Program-made: the position numbers and the translations under genes
DNA from: JAOTVV01 sp041602035
GTDB lineage: Bacteria; Gemmatimonadota; Gemmatimonadetes; Gemmatimonadales; GWC2-71-9
Assembly (NCBI GenBank): GCA_041602035.1
Contig: JBFIHA010000015.1
Span: 1-64,000 of the forward strand
DNA: 64,000 nucleotides
Direction: 5' to 3'
Notes under the pieces: generated by a model
Database searches by the model: none
Seen by the model: the letters and a program-made list of their open reading frames with translations, nothing else
Told to the model about the DNA's origin: nothing
Part shown: positions 49,470 to 59,201 of the stretch, piece by piece
Layout of the letters: each line of letters begins with the position of its first letter
Numbering within the stretch: position 1 is the first letter of the stretch

Positions 49470-51494
49470 CTAGCTGTCCTCTCGCTCGATGCCCATGGCG
49501 GCGTCGCGAATCTCGGGATCCGGCGACCGCGCGGCGACCACCAGGCTCTTGGTCACTCGCGGGTCCTCCCAGTGCCGATGCAACGCCCGAAGGGCCGCCA
49601 GATAGGCGGGGGATTTCGCCGGAGGTCGGCTCCGGAAGAACACGCGCTTCGGCGCCGCAAGCTCGACGAGCGTCTCCACGGCGCGAGGGTCGTCGAGCCT
49701 CCCCAGGGCACGGATGGCGAGGACCGTGAGATTCGCGTTCCGAGGTCCGCGCGCATGCACTGCCACGAGGTCGATCAGCGACGGGGGGCTGGCCACCGCT
49801 GCTGCCATCAGTCCCCGCTCGACGACCCGGGCGTCTGCGTCCTTGAGTGCCAGCGACAGCGCTAGCTCGCGGCGCTCCGGCGTGCGGAGCAATGCTCGGA
49901 TCGCTTCCAAACGGACCCGTGGGTCGGAGCCGGCAACGTAGGACTCGGGATCGAACCCAGCCGGGGACACACCGATGTCAGCAATCAGTCGAATGAGATT
50001 GCGCTGAACGTACCACGGGGCGCCCGACAGGCGTTCCGCCGCCAACGGTGCTACGTCGGCTCCCAGACGGGTGAGACGGTCGAGCAGAATGCGACGGGTC
50101 TGGGAAATCTCCGATGTGGCTAGGGCATCGAGCATCGGCACCGCCGCCTCGATCCCCATGCGCTTGATGAAGTGGTCCAGCACGGCCGTGTCGAGAGGGG
50201 AAGCACCGAGCACCCGATCGAAGATCTCGCGCCCCGCGAGGCGCTGCCAGATATGCTGCGCCACGTCAGAGCTCTCGTCCACGGTGATCGCGTCCAAGAG
50301 GCTTCGCACGTTGCCGGCCGCGACCATGCGCTCGATCGCCGAACTCAGGACCTTGCCAGTCTCACCCACCTCGAGGGCCATCTGCACCACGCGTGTGGGC
50401 TCCGGTCGGTGCTCTGCGGCCTGTGACCCGTCGCGCACCGCGGACGCCGACGCCATCTTCGACAAGGCAGCGCCATACGCTGTCGGGTTCGGGTCCTCGA
50501 GAGACCAATCGTTCACCATCGTCCGCACCTGGTCGCGCAGGGCCACATCGGCTTCCCGGCGGCGGACCTGGCTTTCACCCTCCGTGTGGGCCGCGAGCTT
50601 CTTGAACAACCGCATGAGCGACTCCGAGATCACCTGGCTCTCCAAGCGTCCTGCCGCGCGCACCAACGCGATGACCGCGTCGATGCTCATGCCCTCCGCG
50701 GCATTGAGAAGGAAGCGCCGGCGCTCCACCGCTCCTCCCGCCAGTTGAAGCAGCTCCTCCAGCACATCGGGCTCGAGCGTCGAGATCAATGACGACACGC
50801 GGTGTCGAAGTTCGGGGGCCTCCCGCCGTCCCCGTTTTCGAAGCTCGCTCGCCAGCTTCAGCATGTAGTCGACGATGACCTTGTCGTACGCGTCGCTGCG
50901 CTTGCGGCCCTGGATTGCTTCGGCGATTTCGTCAGCGTCCAGCGCCCGCGGCCGCTGGTCCGTTTCGGTTGCGGCTTGGGCCAACGCGATCCACAGCTCG
51001 TTTGCGGCCGACCAGTCCTCCGCATGGCTCGCTTCGTCCTGGCCCATCAACTCCAGGCGGTCGTACTCCTGCGGGTGCAGATGCACGGATGGCCACGCGT
51101 CACGTCGTTCGGGGGGGGCAAGCCCAAGCGGCTCTCCGGTGCGATCGGCCTCGATCGCCAGGGTCGCCAGGAAGTCTCGCAGCTCAGCCGCGGTGACGCC
51201 GCTCACCACGCTCACGCCGGCGAGGTGATGGCGGTGGAGGCGACCGGCCAGTTCGGCCAGCACGGGGTTCATGGGATCGGTGGCAACGCCCTCGATCACT
51301 AGCTGGTCCCGCGCGATCCCCAACCGCAACTCCCGCTGCGTCAAAAGCGGCGCCAAGCGCTCGTGCAAGCGCATGGTGGCCGGCCCGAGCGACGGGTGGT
51401 CTCCCGGGTAGATAGCGTGTTTGTTCAGCGCGATGGCGAACTCGATCAGGAACGCCGAGAGCTCCGGTGAGAGCACCTCACGTTCCTCACTCAC
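49470..51494 (-). CDS. Large HEAT-repeat-like protein of unknown function
   Basis: 674 residues, all-helical. The start (FLIEFAIALNKHAIYPGDHPSL) resembles the N-terminal domain of the HD-GYP protein encoded next. The C-terminal ~250 residues show HEAT-like repeats (DPRVRLEAIRALLRTPERREL, LTVLAIRALGRLDDPRAVETLVEL). No catalytic motif or signal peptide. The pair may act together as a scaffold with a signalling phosphodiesterase or pseudo-enzyme. Role unknown. Confidence 0.75.
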   Translation of the reverse strand: MSEEREVLSPELSAFLIEFAIALNKHAIYPGDHPSLGPATMRLHERLAPLLTQRELRLGIARDQLVIEGVATDPMNPVLAELAGRLHRHHLAGVSVVSGVTAAELRDFLATLAIEADRTGEPLGLAPPERRDAWPSVHLHPQEYDRLELMGQDEASHAEDWSAANELWIALAQAATETDQRPRALDADEIAEAIQGRKRSDAYDKVIVDYMLKLASELRKRGRREAPELRHRVSSLISTLEPDVLEELLQLAGGAVERRRFLLNAAEGMSIDAVIALVRAAGRLESQVISESLMRLFKKLAAHTEGESQVRRREADVALRDQVRTMVNDWSLEDPNPTAYGAALSKMASASAVRDGSQAAEHRPEPTRVVQMALEVGETGKVLSSAIERMVAAGNVRSLLDAITVDESSDVAQHIWQRLAGREIFDRVLGASPLDTAVLDHFIKRMGIEAAVPMLDALATSEISQTRRILLDRLTRLGADVAPLAAERLSGAPWYVQRNLIRLIADIGVSPAGFDPESYVAGSDPRVRLEAIRALLRTPERRELALSLALKDADARVVERGLMAAAVASPPSLIDLVAVHARGPRNANLTVLAIRALGRLDDPRAVETLVELAAPKRVFFRSRPPAKSPAYLAALRALHRHWEDPRVTKSLVVAARSPDPEIRDAAMGIEREDS

Positions 51495-51536
51495 AGGCGC
51501 GTCCGTCCCAATCAGGTCCCCTCCGTCACGCGGGGG

Positions 51537-51953
51537 TCAGGATCCTGCTCGAACGCCTCCGGTTGCTGCAGGGGGTGTGCCAGGCACCGGAGGAACCGGG
51601 ACGCCGTTGGGTCGCGGGGTGGGTGGACCGATCCGCGCAAGGGTGATGGGCTCCTCGAGGTCCCCCCCGAACAGCGTCAAGCTGCTGTTGCGCAGCGAGA
51701 AGTTGTAGGCGAGCCACTCACCCCCAATAGCCAGATACACCGTGTCCGATGCGATACGCCAGCGGACGATCTCGTCACCGAAGCTCGCCGAGGAATCGGG
51801 TCGGACGACGACGGTAATCGGGCCGTCTGGAGAGTCCGCTTGCCAGGTCCCCGACAGGTCGGGCAGCTTCGAGGCTGCCGGAGTCTGGGCGCCGACCGCG
51901 CCGGGCGCAACCAGCGCCAGAGCCACCGCCGCGACCAGCCAAGGAGCCTTCAT
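51537..51953 (-). CDS. Small exported protein of unknown function
   Basis: 138 residues with a clear signal peptide (MKAPWLVAAVALALVAPG, cleavage near VGA|QTP), then a small beta-rich domain (LSGTWQADSPDGPITVVV) of lipocalin-like appearance, and a Pro-rich tail. The ATG at 51953 has AAGGTG upstream; a longer reading adds six residues. Divergent from the DUF1028 gene. Confidence 0.75.
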   Translation of the reverse strand: MKAPWLVAAVALALVAPGAVGAQTPAASKLPDLSGTWQADSPDGPITVVVRPDSSASFGDEIVRWRIASDTVYLAIGGEWLAYNFSLRNSSLTLFGGDLEEPITLARIGPPTPRPNGVPVPPVPGTPPAATGGVRAGS

Positions 51954-52031
51954 CGGAACACCTTTCGCCACAGTTGGTTACGGTCCACCCTGCACCCGTG
52001 CGACCTAATATACACCGGGAGGAGGAGTTCG

Positions 52032-53021
52032 ATGCGTCTCATGTTCGTGTTGGCCCTGGCCGGGGCCGCGACCGCGGTTGCCCAAGAACCGCCGGCCCGC
52101 CCGGTACACACCTATTCCATCGTGGCCATGGATTCGGTCACCGGCCACCTCGGGGTGGCCGTGCAGTCGCACTGGTTCTCGGTGGGCAGCGTGGTGCCAT
52201 GGGCCGAGCCGGGCGTCGGAGCGGTGGCGACGCAATCGTTCGTTGACCCGTCCTACGGACCCCGCGGCCTGTATCTGATGCGCACCGGCACGCCCGCTCC
52301 CGAGGCGCTGGCAGCCCTGCTGCGCGCGGATCCCGATTCGCAAGTGCGGCAGGTTGCCATGATCGATGCAGCCGGCCGAGTGGCCGCGCACACCGGATCG
52401 AAGGACATCCCTGCTGCCGGCCATCACCAGGGCCGCTGGTATTCGGTCCAGGCCAACCTGATGCGCAACGCGTCGGTGTGGCCGGCCATGGCCCGGGCCT
52501 TTGAGGCGGCGGCCGGCGATCTCGCCGAGCGGATGCTCGTCGCTCTGGAGGCGGCGGAAGCGGCGGGCGGCGACATTCGGGGCAAGCAGTCGGCCGCCCT
52601 GCTCGTGGTATCGGGAAACCGATCGGACGCACCGTGGGAGCGGGTGTTCGACCTCCGCGTGGAGGATGATCCCGACCCGCTGGGGGAGCTGCGTCGCCTG
52701 CTCACGGTGGCCCGCGCGTACAACGCCGCGACCGCCGGCGACAACTTCCTCACGATCGGACAGGTAGACAGCGCGCTCGCGAGCTATCGGCTCGCCTCCG
52801 AGCTGCTGCCCGACGAGGCGACCAACGGCGAGCTGATTTACTGGGTGGCGGTGACGTTGGCAGACCTCGGACGCGTGGACGACGCGATTCCACTGTTTCG
52901 GCGCGCGTTCCGGCAGGATGCGAGCTGGGCCGAGCTTCTCACGCGCCTGCCGGGTGCAGGGCTGCTCAGAGCGGATCAGGCCGCACTGGAACGTATTCTC
53001 CGCGACGCTCGCCGTGACTGA
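52032..53021 (+). CDS. DUF1028 family exported protein with TPR tail
   Basis: 329 residues. Signal peptide (residues 1-17, TAVA|QE), then the DUF1028 domain, an Ntn-hydrolase-like fold: YSIVAMDSVTGHLGVAVQSHWFSVGSVVPW, GVGAVATQSFVDPSYGPRGL, and a C-terminal TPR-like part (DSALASYRLASELLPDEA, RVDDAIPLFRRAFRQD). Substrate unknown. GGGAGGAG just upstream sets ATG 52032. Confidence 0.85.
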   Translation: MRLMFVLALAGAATAVAQEPPARPVHTYSIVAMDSVTGHLGVAVQSHWFSVGSVVPWAEPGVGAVATQSFVDPSYGPRGLYLMRTGTPAPEALAALLRADPDSQVRQVAMIDAAGRVAAHTGSKDIPAAGHHQGRWYSVQANLMRNASVWPAMARAFEAAAGDLAERMLVALEAAEAAGGDIRGKQSAALLVVSGNRSDAPWERVFDLRVEDDPDPLGELRRLLTVARAYNAATAGDNFLTIGQVDSALASYRLASELLPDEATNGELIYWVAVTLADLGRVDDAIPLFRRAFRQDASWAELLTRLPGAGLLRADQAALERILRDARRD

Positions 53022-53053
53022 CGGTCCGCGGCCGAACAGCGCGCTCGGATGTG

Positions 53054-53090
53054 CACAGCGCCCCGGGGAACCCCCGGGGCGCTGTGCGTT
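53054..53090. terminator. Strong hairpin between DUF1028 gene and groEL
   Basis: A perfect 15-bp inverted repeat (53054-53068 with 53072-53086, 3-base loop) in the convergent gap; moderately U-rich bases follow on the plus strand. It can serve both genes. Confidence 0.75.
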
Positions 53091-53115
53091 CCTCTCAGGT
53101 GCTGACTGAGCCGGC

Positions 53116-54756
<1,641 letters not shown>

Positions 54757-54776
54757 ACGTGTTCTCCCCCTTTACG

Positions 54777-55091
54777 TCACTCGACGATTGCGAGGACGTC
54801 GGTTTCCTTGATGATCAGGTACTCGTCGCTCGCGATGCGCACTTCCGTGCCCGCGTACTTGGCGTACAACACCTTCTGTCCCACGCTCAGGTCCATGGGA
54901 ACGCGCGCGCCCTTCTCGATTCGACCCGGGCCGACGGCCAATACTTCACCCTGGAGCGGCTTCTCCTTTGCCGTGTCGGGGATGTACAGCCCGCCACGCA
55001 TCTCCTCAGCCTCCTCGAGAGGCCGGATCACGACGCGGTCGCCAAGGGGCTTGATGTTGAGCTTGGCCTTGGATTTCGTCGCAGGGGCCAT
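54777..55091 (-). CDS. groES: 10 kDa co-chaperonin GroES
   Basis: 104 residues with IKPLGDRVVIRPLEEAEEMRGGLYIPD (mobile loop included), EVLAVGPGRIEKG and VLYAKYAGTEVRIASDEYLIIKETDVLAIVE. An N-terminal MAPATKSKAKLN extension precedes the fold by about eight residues. First gene of the groESL operon, preceded by CIRCE. Confidence 0.97.
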   Translation of the reverse strand: MAPATKSKAKLNIKPLGDRVVIRPLEEAEEMRGGLYIPDTAKEKPLQGEVLAVGPGRIEKGARVPMDLSVGQKVLYAKYAGTEVRIASDEYLIIKETDVLAIVE

Positions 55092-55143
55092 ATGCAGGTG
55101 CCTCCGATACGTAAACGGTTGTGGAAGGTAGTGTTACAGATTG

Positions 55144-55170
55144 CTAGCACTCACCGTTATAGAGTGCTAA
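55144..55170 (-). promoter_or_regulatory. CIRCE operator (HrcA site) of groESL
   Basis: Inverted repeat CTAGCACTC-N9-GAGTGCTAA, one base off the consensus TTAGCACTC-N9-GAGTGCTAA. It begins just downstream of the promoter, as expected of HrcA repression of groESL. Confidence 0.95.
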
Positions 55171-55178
55171 TGGCGAGT

Positions 55179-55206
55179 AAGATACGCCCCCCCGACGCCG
55201 TGTCAA
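55179..55206 (-). promoter_or_regulatory. Sigma70-type promoter of groESL
   Basis: TTGACA at 55206-55201, 16-base spacer, TATCTT at 55184-55179 on the minus strand. The start point falls just upstream of CIRCE. Confidence 0.8.
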
Positions 55207-55254
55207 GGGCTGAACCGAAGCGCGCGGAGGGTGGGGGGTGTCGGGCGACGGCTC

Positions 55255-56445
55255 TCAGGGACCCAGCTGGCCGGCCACGCGGGTCGGGACAGCCACTGAC
55301 ACAAACGCCCCGTTGCCGACAATCCCGTCAACGCCGTAGCCCCAACAGTAAAGCACACCTGTGGTGGCTCGGCCGCACGAACCGGTCGTGAACGGCCCGA
55401 GCGCCGGCACGACGGACTGGAAGGCGAGGCCGCCGCTCACTGCCGTCGGCACGTTGCGGCTGGCGCTCGTGCCGTCACCCAACTGCCCAGAGTCGTTGAG
55501 TCCCCAACAGTACGCCTCGTCGGCGATCGTGACGGCGCACGAGTGGTTGCCGCCGGCGTGGATCGACCGCCACGCTCGGGCGCCGCTCACCGCCGTCGGT
55601 GCCGCCTGGGGGCCGCCCGAGCCCATCCCGAGCTGCCCCGACGCGTGGTCGCCCCAACAGTAGCCGTCTCCGTCGAGCGTCACGCCGCACGTGTGGAGGC
55701 CACCGGCGTCGAGCTGCGCGAACACGTGCCCGCCAGAGACGAGGGTGGGTGTATCCCGGTTTTCGGACGCGCCGATGCCGAGCTGGCCTAGGGCCCCGGA
55801 TCCCCAGCAGTAGGCCCGTCCGTCGGCCGTGAGCCCGCAGGTGTGGTCGTTCCCCAGGGTCAGCATGGCAAACGGCTCCGCGAACAACACGGAATCTGGT
55901 GTGGGCCGCGTGATCTCGACGCCGCTCACCCCGTTGCCCAACCGCCCCGACTCGGCGAGCCCCCAGCACCAGGCAAACCCGTTCTGATCCAGGCCGCACG
56001 TGTGGGCACCGCCCGCGGCGATGAACGAGAACAGCCTCCCAGCCGCGACGCGGGTGGGCTGCCCAACCGGCAGGCCCTGCGTCCCCAGGCCGAGCTGGCC
56101 GCGATCATTGAGACCCCAACAGTGGGCCACCTCGGTGGACAGCACCGCACAGGTGTGCCCACCGCCTAGCGTGACCTGCCGGTACACGGCGGTGCCCTGC
56201 GCCACGCGGCGCGGCACGGCCTCATCTTCGAACGTTCCGGTACCGAGTTGCGCGACACCGTTCGCACCCCAGCAGTAGGCGCGCCCGGCTGCAGTGAGGC
56301 CGCACGCATGAAACGCCCCGAGATCGTATGTCGCAAACGCGACCGTGTCGGCGGGCGGAAGCGGTGGCCCGGTGGAATCGCCGAGACAGCCTGCCGCTCC
56401 CCACGAACCCGCCAGCACCGTCGCCCACATCAGCCAACGCGTCAT
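55255..56445 (-). CDS. RCC1-repeat (BLIP-II-like) lipoprotein
   Basis: 396 residues. Lipobox WGAAGC with Cys ~20. About seven RCC1-type blades follow, each with a G.HTCGL and a YCWG element plus NxxGQLG; each blade carries two Cys that can form a disulfide, as usual in exported RCC1 proteins. Surface protein; ligand unknown. ATGA overlap with the selenoprotein gene. Confidence 0.88.
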   Translation of the reverse strand: MTRWLMWATVLAGSWGAAGCLGDSTGPPLPPADTVAFATYDLGAFHACGLTAAGRAYCWGANGVAQLGTGTFEDEAVPRRVAQGTAVYRQVTLGGGHTCAVLSTEVAHCWGLNDRGQLGLGTQGLPVGQPTRVAAGRLFSFIAAGGAHTCGLDQNGFAWCWGLAESGRLGNGVSGVEITRPTPDSVLFAEPFAMLTLGNDHTCGLTADGRAYCWGSGALGQLGIGASENRDTPTLVSGGHVFAQLDAGGLHTCGVTLDGDGYCWGDHASGQLGMGSGGPQAAPTAVSGARAWRSIHAGGNHSCAVTIADEAYCWGLNDSGQLGDGTSASRNVPTAVSGGLAFQSVVPALGPFTTGSCGRATTGVLYCWGYGVDGIVGNGAFVSVAVPTRVAGQLGP

Positions 56446-56996
56446 CGGTCCGTATCCTCGCTCCAGTAATGCTCCAGCTCCACCCCCAGGCCCTGCGCCA
56501 TGCGGTTCACGAAGCTGAAGTACGCTGCCACCTGGCAGACATCGAGAATCTCCCCATCCGACAGCCCAACCTCCCGCAGCCGAGCGACATCCGCCTCGGC
56601 CATGTCGCTCGGATACAGGGCCAACTTGGTCGCGTAGTCGGCGATGGCGCGCTCCCGCGCTGACAGCGGCGCGGAGCGCACGTCGCGGATGACGGCGTCG
56701 GCCATGTTCCGATCACGCGTATACCGACGGAGCGCCGCCCCGTGATGGCGCAGTCAATAGAAGCAATCGTTGGCGGCCGACACAACCACCCCGATCATCT
56801 CGCGCTCGCTGCGGGAGAGGGCGGACGGCCCCCGCATCAGGTGGTCGTAGAACCGGTAGTGCCGCTCGAGCGATTCCGGGTTGAGGGAGTGGATCTTGAG
56901 AATGTGATCCATGCCGTGCCCGGAGCCGTATCGCCGATACAGATCGGCCAACAACCCCGTCGCCTCCTCCGCGGGCACCCAGCCAATCCACGGCAT
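56442..56996 (-). CDS. Peroxidase-related (AhpD-like) selenoprotein, in-frame TGA read as Sec81
   Basis: 184 residues when the TGA at 56756-56754 is read as selenocysteine. Residues 1-80 (start MPWIGWVP, then PAEEATGLLADLYRRYG, HILKIHSLNPESLERHY and REMIGVVVSAANDCFY) are followed without a shift by HHGAALRRYTRD and DVCQVAAYFSFVNRM. This family (carboxymuconolactone-decarboxylase fold, uncharacterised peroxidase-related) has CxxC followed by HGAALR; the second Cys is the TGA here, giving Cys78-x-x-Sec81. A hairpin follows the TGA. The presence of selC supports translation. A predicted thiol/selenol peroxidase. ATG 56996 was chosen for the family start; it has a poor ribosome site but a close upstream neighbour. 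Confidence 0.88.
56732..56754 (-). promoter_or_regulatory. Candidate bacterial SECIS hairpin
   Basis: Directly after the Sec codon on the minus strand, GCGCC (56751-56747) pairs with GGCGC (56736-56732) around a 10-base loop with a GGGG run. Position and a G-rich apical loop fit a bSECIS; no SelB binding rules were computed. Confidence 0.55.
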
Positions 56997-57030
56997 CAGC
57001 CGATCGGCTGCGGCGAGGCTGCGGCGACGC

Positions 57031-58032
57031 TCACTGGAGAATCCTCCGCACCGCCACCCAGCGGTCGCGCCACCACCGGGCCTCCGGGTCGCTCGCGTCG
57101 AGGCCGGAGAGCCGCACCCCCGTCGATGAGCTGTGGATGAACTGACCATCACCCACGTAGAGCCCCACATGGGTGACGGCACCGCCGCCGTCGGTGAAGG
57201 CGAGGATATCTCCGGGGTTGAGGGCCGCCACACGCCGTTCCACGAGCGCTCCCTGCCGGGCCTGATCGCGACTCATCCGGGGCAGGACGATACCGTGCTG
57301 GCCATATGCCCACTGAATGAGCCCTGAGCAGTCGTACCCGGTGGCATCGCTTCCCCCCCAACGATACGGACTCCCCATGGCGTCGAGCGCCGTGCGCACC
57401 ACGCTCGACGCTACCCGTGCCACGTCCTCCGGCACGCTCCCATCGTCGACCGGCACGACCACCGGAACCGGCCGCGGGGTCGGCGCGGTCCCGCCACCCC
57501 TCGGGGGGCCGGATCGGCGCAGGCCACGGCCGACCACTACCCGGCCCGACAACGACAGCCCGCGCCGATCCATCGGGTCGAGCCGCCAGAACCCGCTCAC
57601 CCCCGTGTCTTCGACCCGGTACCGGGTCTCGAGACCGACGGCAAAGAACTGGAGGAGGGGAAACGTGTAGCCGAGGCCAATGCCCCACGACGCGTCGGCA
57701 TTGCCGTCATCGTGATCGATGCCGAGGCCCACACTGCCGAGTCCGTACCACCCCCGGCTCCGATGCCCCACCGTGAGCAGCACCTCGCCCCCACTTTGCG
57801 ATCGGTCGATGAGGGATCCGCTGTCGTCGAGATAGAACCCGCCCAGAGAAACGCCGATGGGGCCGAAGAGTGCGCGATCGTACGCGAACCCGTACTGGAC
57901 GCTGGTCTGATCGTGCCACCAGGCGCCGTAGGAAACGCTCACGCTCCTCCGTTGAGCTTCAAGGGAGGAAGGCCCGAGGAGGGCGAGCAGCGGCGTCAGC
58001 GCGAGGAGGCCGACGAGTCTATGATGGGTCAC
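57031..58032 (-). CDS. NlpC/P60 peptidase fused to an N-terminal beta-barrel-like domain
   Basis: 333 residues. Signal peptide (cleavage near LEA|QRR, residue ~26). Residues ~30-170 are alternating beta strands (SVSYGAWWHDQTSVQYGFAYD, GVSLGGFYLDDSGSL, YGLGSVGLGIDHD) resembling a small outer-membrane barrel; a Pro-rich linker follows to ~200. The NlpC/P60 domain has Cys235 (GYDCSGLI), His288 (THVGLYV) and His300. It would cleave cell-wall peptides. GTG start; a promoter lies upstream. First gene of the group with the selenoprotein. Confidence 0.85.
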   Translation of the reverse strand: MTHHRLVGLLALTPLLALLGPSSLEAQRRSVSVSYGAWWHDQTSVQYGFAYDRALFGPIGVSLGGFYLDDSGSLIDRSQSGGEVLLTVGHRSRGWYGLGSVGLGIDHDDGNADASWGIGLGYTFPLLQFFAVGLETRYRVEDTGVSGFWRLDPMDRRGLSLSGRVVVGRGLRRSGPPRGGGTAPTPRPVPVVVPVDDGSVPEDVARVASSVVRTALDAMGSPYRWGGSDATGYDCSGLIQWAYGQHGIVLPRMSRDQARQGALVERRVAALNPGDILAFTDGGGAVTHVGLYVGDGQFIHSSSTGVRLSGLDASDPEARWWRDRWVAVRRILQ

Positions 58033-58047
58033 GGTGGCGTAACTTCC

Positions 58048-58076
58048 ATAGTAGCAACATCATAGATGAAGGTCAA
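58048..58076 (-). promoter_or_regulatory. Promoter of the NlpC/P60-selenoprotein-RCC1 operon
   Basis: TTGACC (58076-58071), 17-base spacer, TACTAT (58053-58048) on the minus strand, giving a leader of about 8 bases before GTG 58032 and no ribosome-binding site. Confidence 0.6.
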
Positions 58077-58097
58077 CGACCCCGCTCACGCCTCTGC

Positions 58098-58126
58098 TTG
58101 ACGCCACCTCGGAGCGCCGCTAACTA
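58098..58126 (+). promoter_or_regulatory. Promoter of the queD-like gene, likely leaderless
   Basis: TTGACG at 58098-58103, 17-base spacer, TAACTA at 58121-58126, ending 7 bases before ATG 58134. No Shine-Dalgarno sequence. Confidence 0.6.
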
Positions 58127-58133
58127 CCTCCGC

Positions 58134-58544
58134 ATGCCCACCCTCACCGTGACCCGTCGGGTCCATTTCAATGCGGCGCACCGGCTCCACAACCCGACGC
58201 TCTCCGACGCCGAGAACCGCAGAATCTTCGGACCGTGCAATAACCCGAACTACCACGGGCACAACTATGAGCTGGACGTGTCCGTCGAGGGAGAGGTCGA
58301 TCCCACGACGGGGTATGTCGCAGATCTCGGCGAGGTGAAGCAGATCGTGGAGGAGTTGGTCCTCCGGCGCTTCGACCACAAGAACCTCAATCTGGATCTT
58401 CCGGAGTTCCGCGAGCGCAACCCTACCACGGAGAACCTGGTCGTGGCCATCTGGGAGATACTCGAGGGGCGTCTTCCCGGGAGGCTCGTACGCCTCGTTC
58501 TGTGGGAGACGCCCCGGAACTACGTGACCTACGAAGGGCGCTGA
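58134..58544 (+). CDS. queD: 6-pyruvoyl-tetrahydropterin synthase / QueD family
   Basis: 136 residues. Zinc ligands in VHFNAAHRL and YHGHNYELDV (three His), the catalytic Cys in GPCNNPNYHGH and Asp/His in RFDHKNLN. Usually 6-carboxy-tetrahydropterin synthase for queuosine; a tetrahydrobiopterin-type role cannot be excluded. The longer frame from 57870 runs into the NlpC operator region and was dropped. Confidence 0.9.
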   Translation: MPTLTVTRRVHFNAAHRLHNPTLSDAENRRIFGPCNNPNYHGHNYELDVSVEGEVDPTTGYVADLGEVKQIVEELVLRRFDHKNLNLDLPEFRERNPTTENLVVAIWEILEGRLPGRLVRLVLWETPRNYVTYEGR

Positions 58545-58558
58545 ATCGGCCCCGGCCG

Positions 58559-59110
58559 CTAGGCGGGCCAGAGCCAGCCGAACATGCCTCCAGTCAGACC
58601 GGCATAGACCAACGACTCGAACAGGAGCTTTCCGGTCGAGTGCCACGGCTTGCCGAACCAAATAGAGTCGGGCACGGCTGCAAAGAAGTGCGCCATCCAC
58701 GCAGTGGCTCCGGCCACTCGGAACACGGCGAGATAGTGTGCGCCGGGATCCAGGGTTCGGCTGCTCAGGTAGGCCACCACCACGCCAATCACCACGTAGA
58801 GTAGGAGCGACAGCACCATGGCCTTGCCCATCGCCGGCCGGCCGGCCGGCAGGATGCGCACGTAGCCCACCGGTCCCTCTTCGGCCTTGCGGATGAACTC
58901 CGGATCCTTGGCGGCCGTGGCGTCCTTGGCGAAAGGCAGATGGTACTCCCCCGGCGGGGCCTTGAGCGCGTTCCTCGCCGCATCTTCATCGGGCAGCTTC
59001 TTGAACTCCGACCGGCGATGCGGCATCACCGTCCACACGATGGCGCTCGCAATCCAGACCGCAACCGCCGAGAGGAGGATCGGGAGCCACAGAGAGGGTA
59101 TCGAGATCAT
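58559..59110 (-). CDS. Integral membrane protein of unknown function
   Basis: 183 residues with an N-terminal TM helix (LPILLSAVAVWIASAIVW), a soluble stretch (EYHLPFAKDATAAKD, GPVGYVRILPAG) and three more TMs (MGKAMVLSLLLYVVIGVVVAY, LAVFRVAGATAWMAHFF, LVYAGLTGGMFGWLW). No family recognised. It lies between queD and mdh, convergent with queD. Confidence 0.72.
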   Translation of the reverse strand: MISIPSLWLPILLSAVAVWIASAIVWTVMPHRRSEFKKLPDEDAARNALKAPPGEYHLPFAKDATAAKDPEFIRKAEEGPVGYVRILPAGRPAMGKAMVLSLLLYVVIGVVVAYLSSRTLDPGAHYLAVFRVAGATAWMAHFFAAVPDSIWFGKPWHSTGKLLFESLVYAGLTGGMFGWLWPA

Positions 59111-59149
59111 GTCAGGTCTCCGGGAGGGTGGGAGTCGTGCCGGAACTTA

Positions 59150-59176
59150 CGGCCTGGCGCCATCGGCGCCAGGCCG
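59150..59176 (-). terminator. Hairpin after mdh
   Basis: Perfect 12-bp inverted repeat (59150-59161 with 59165-59176, 3-base loop) between the mdh stop and the membrane-protein start; only a short T run follows. Confidence 0.55.
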
Positions 59177-59201
59177 CGTGGAACCTTGTGACCGTCCCGA
59201 G

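Noticed and set aside
56442..56705. Short separate gene starting MADAVIRDVR
   Set aside because: It is the C-terminal part of the selenoprotein; homology continues upstream across the TGA.
57000..57233. Extension of the selenoprotein reading upstream of 56996
   Set aside because: Ser/Thr/Pro/Arg-rich shadow of the NlpC/P60 gene; the family starts at MPWIGWVP.
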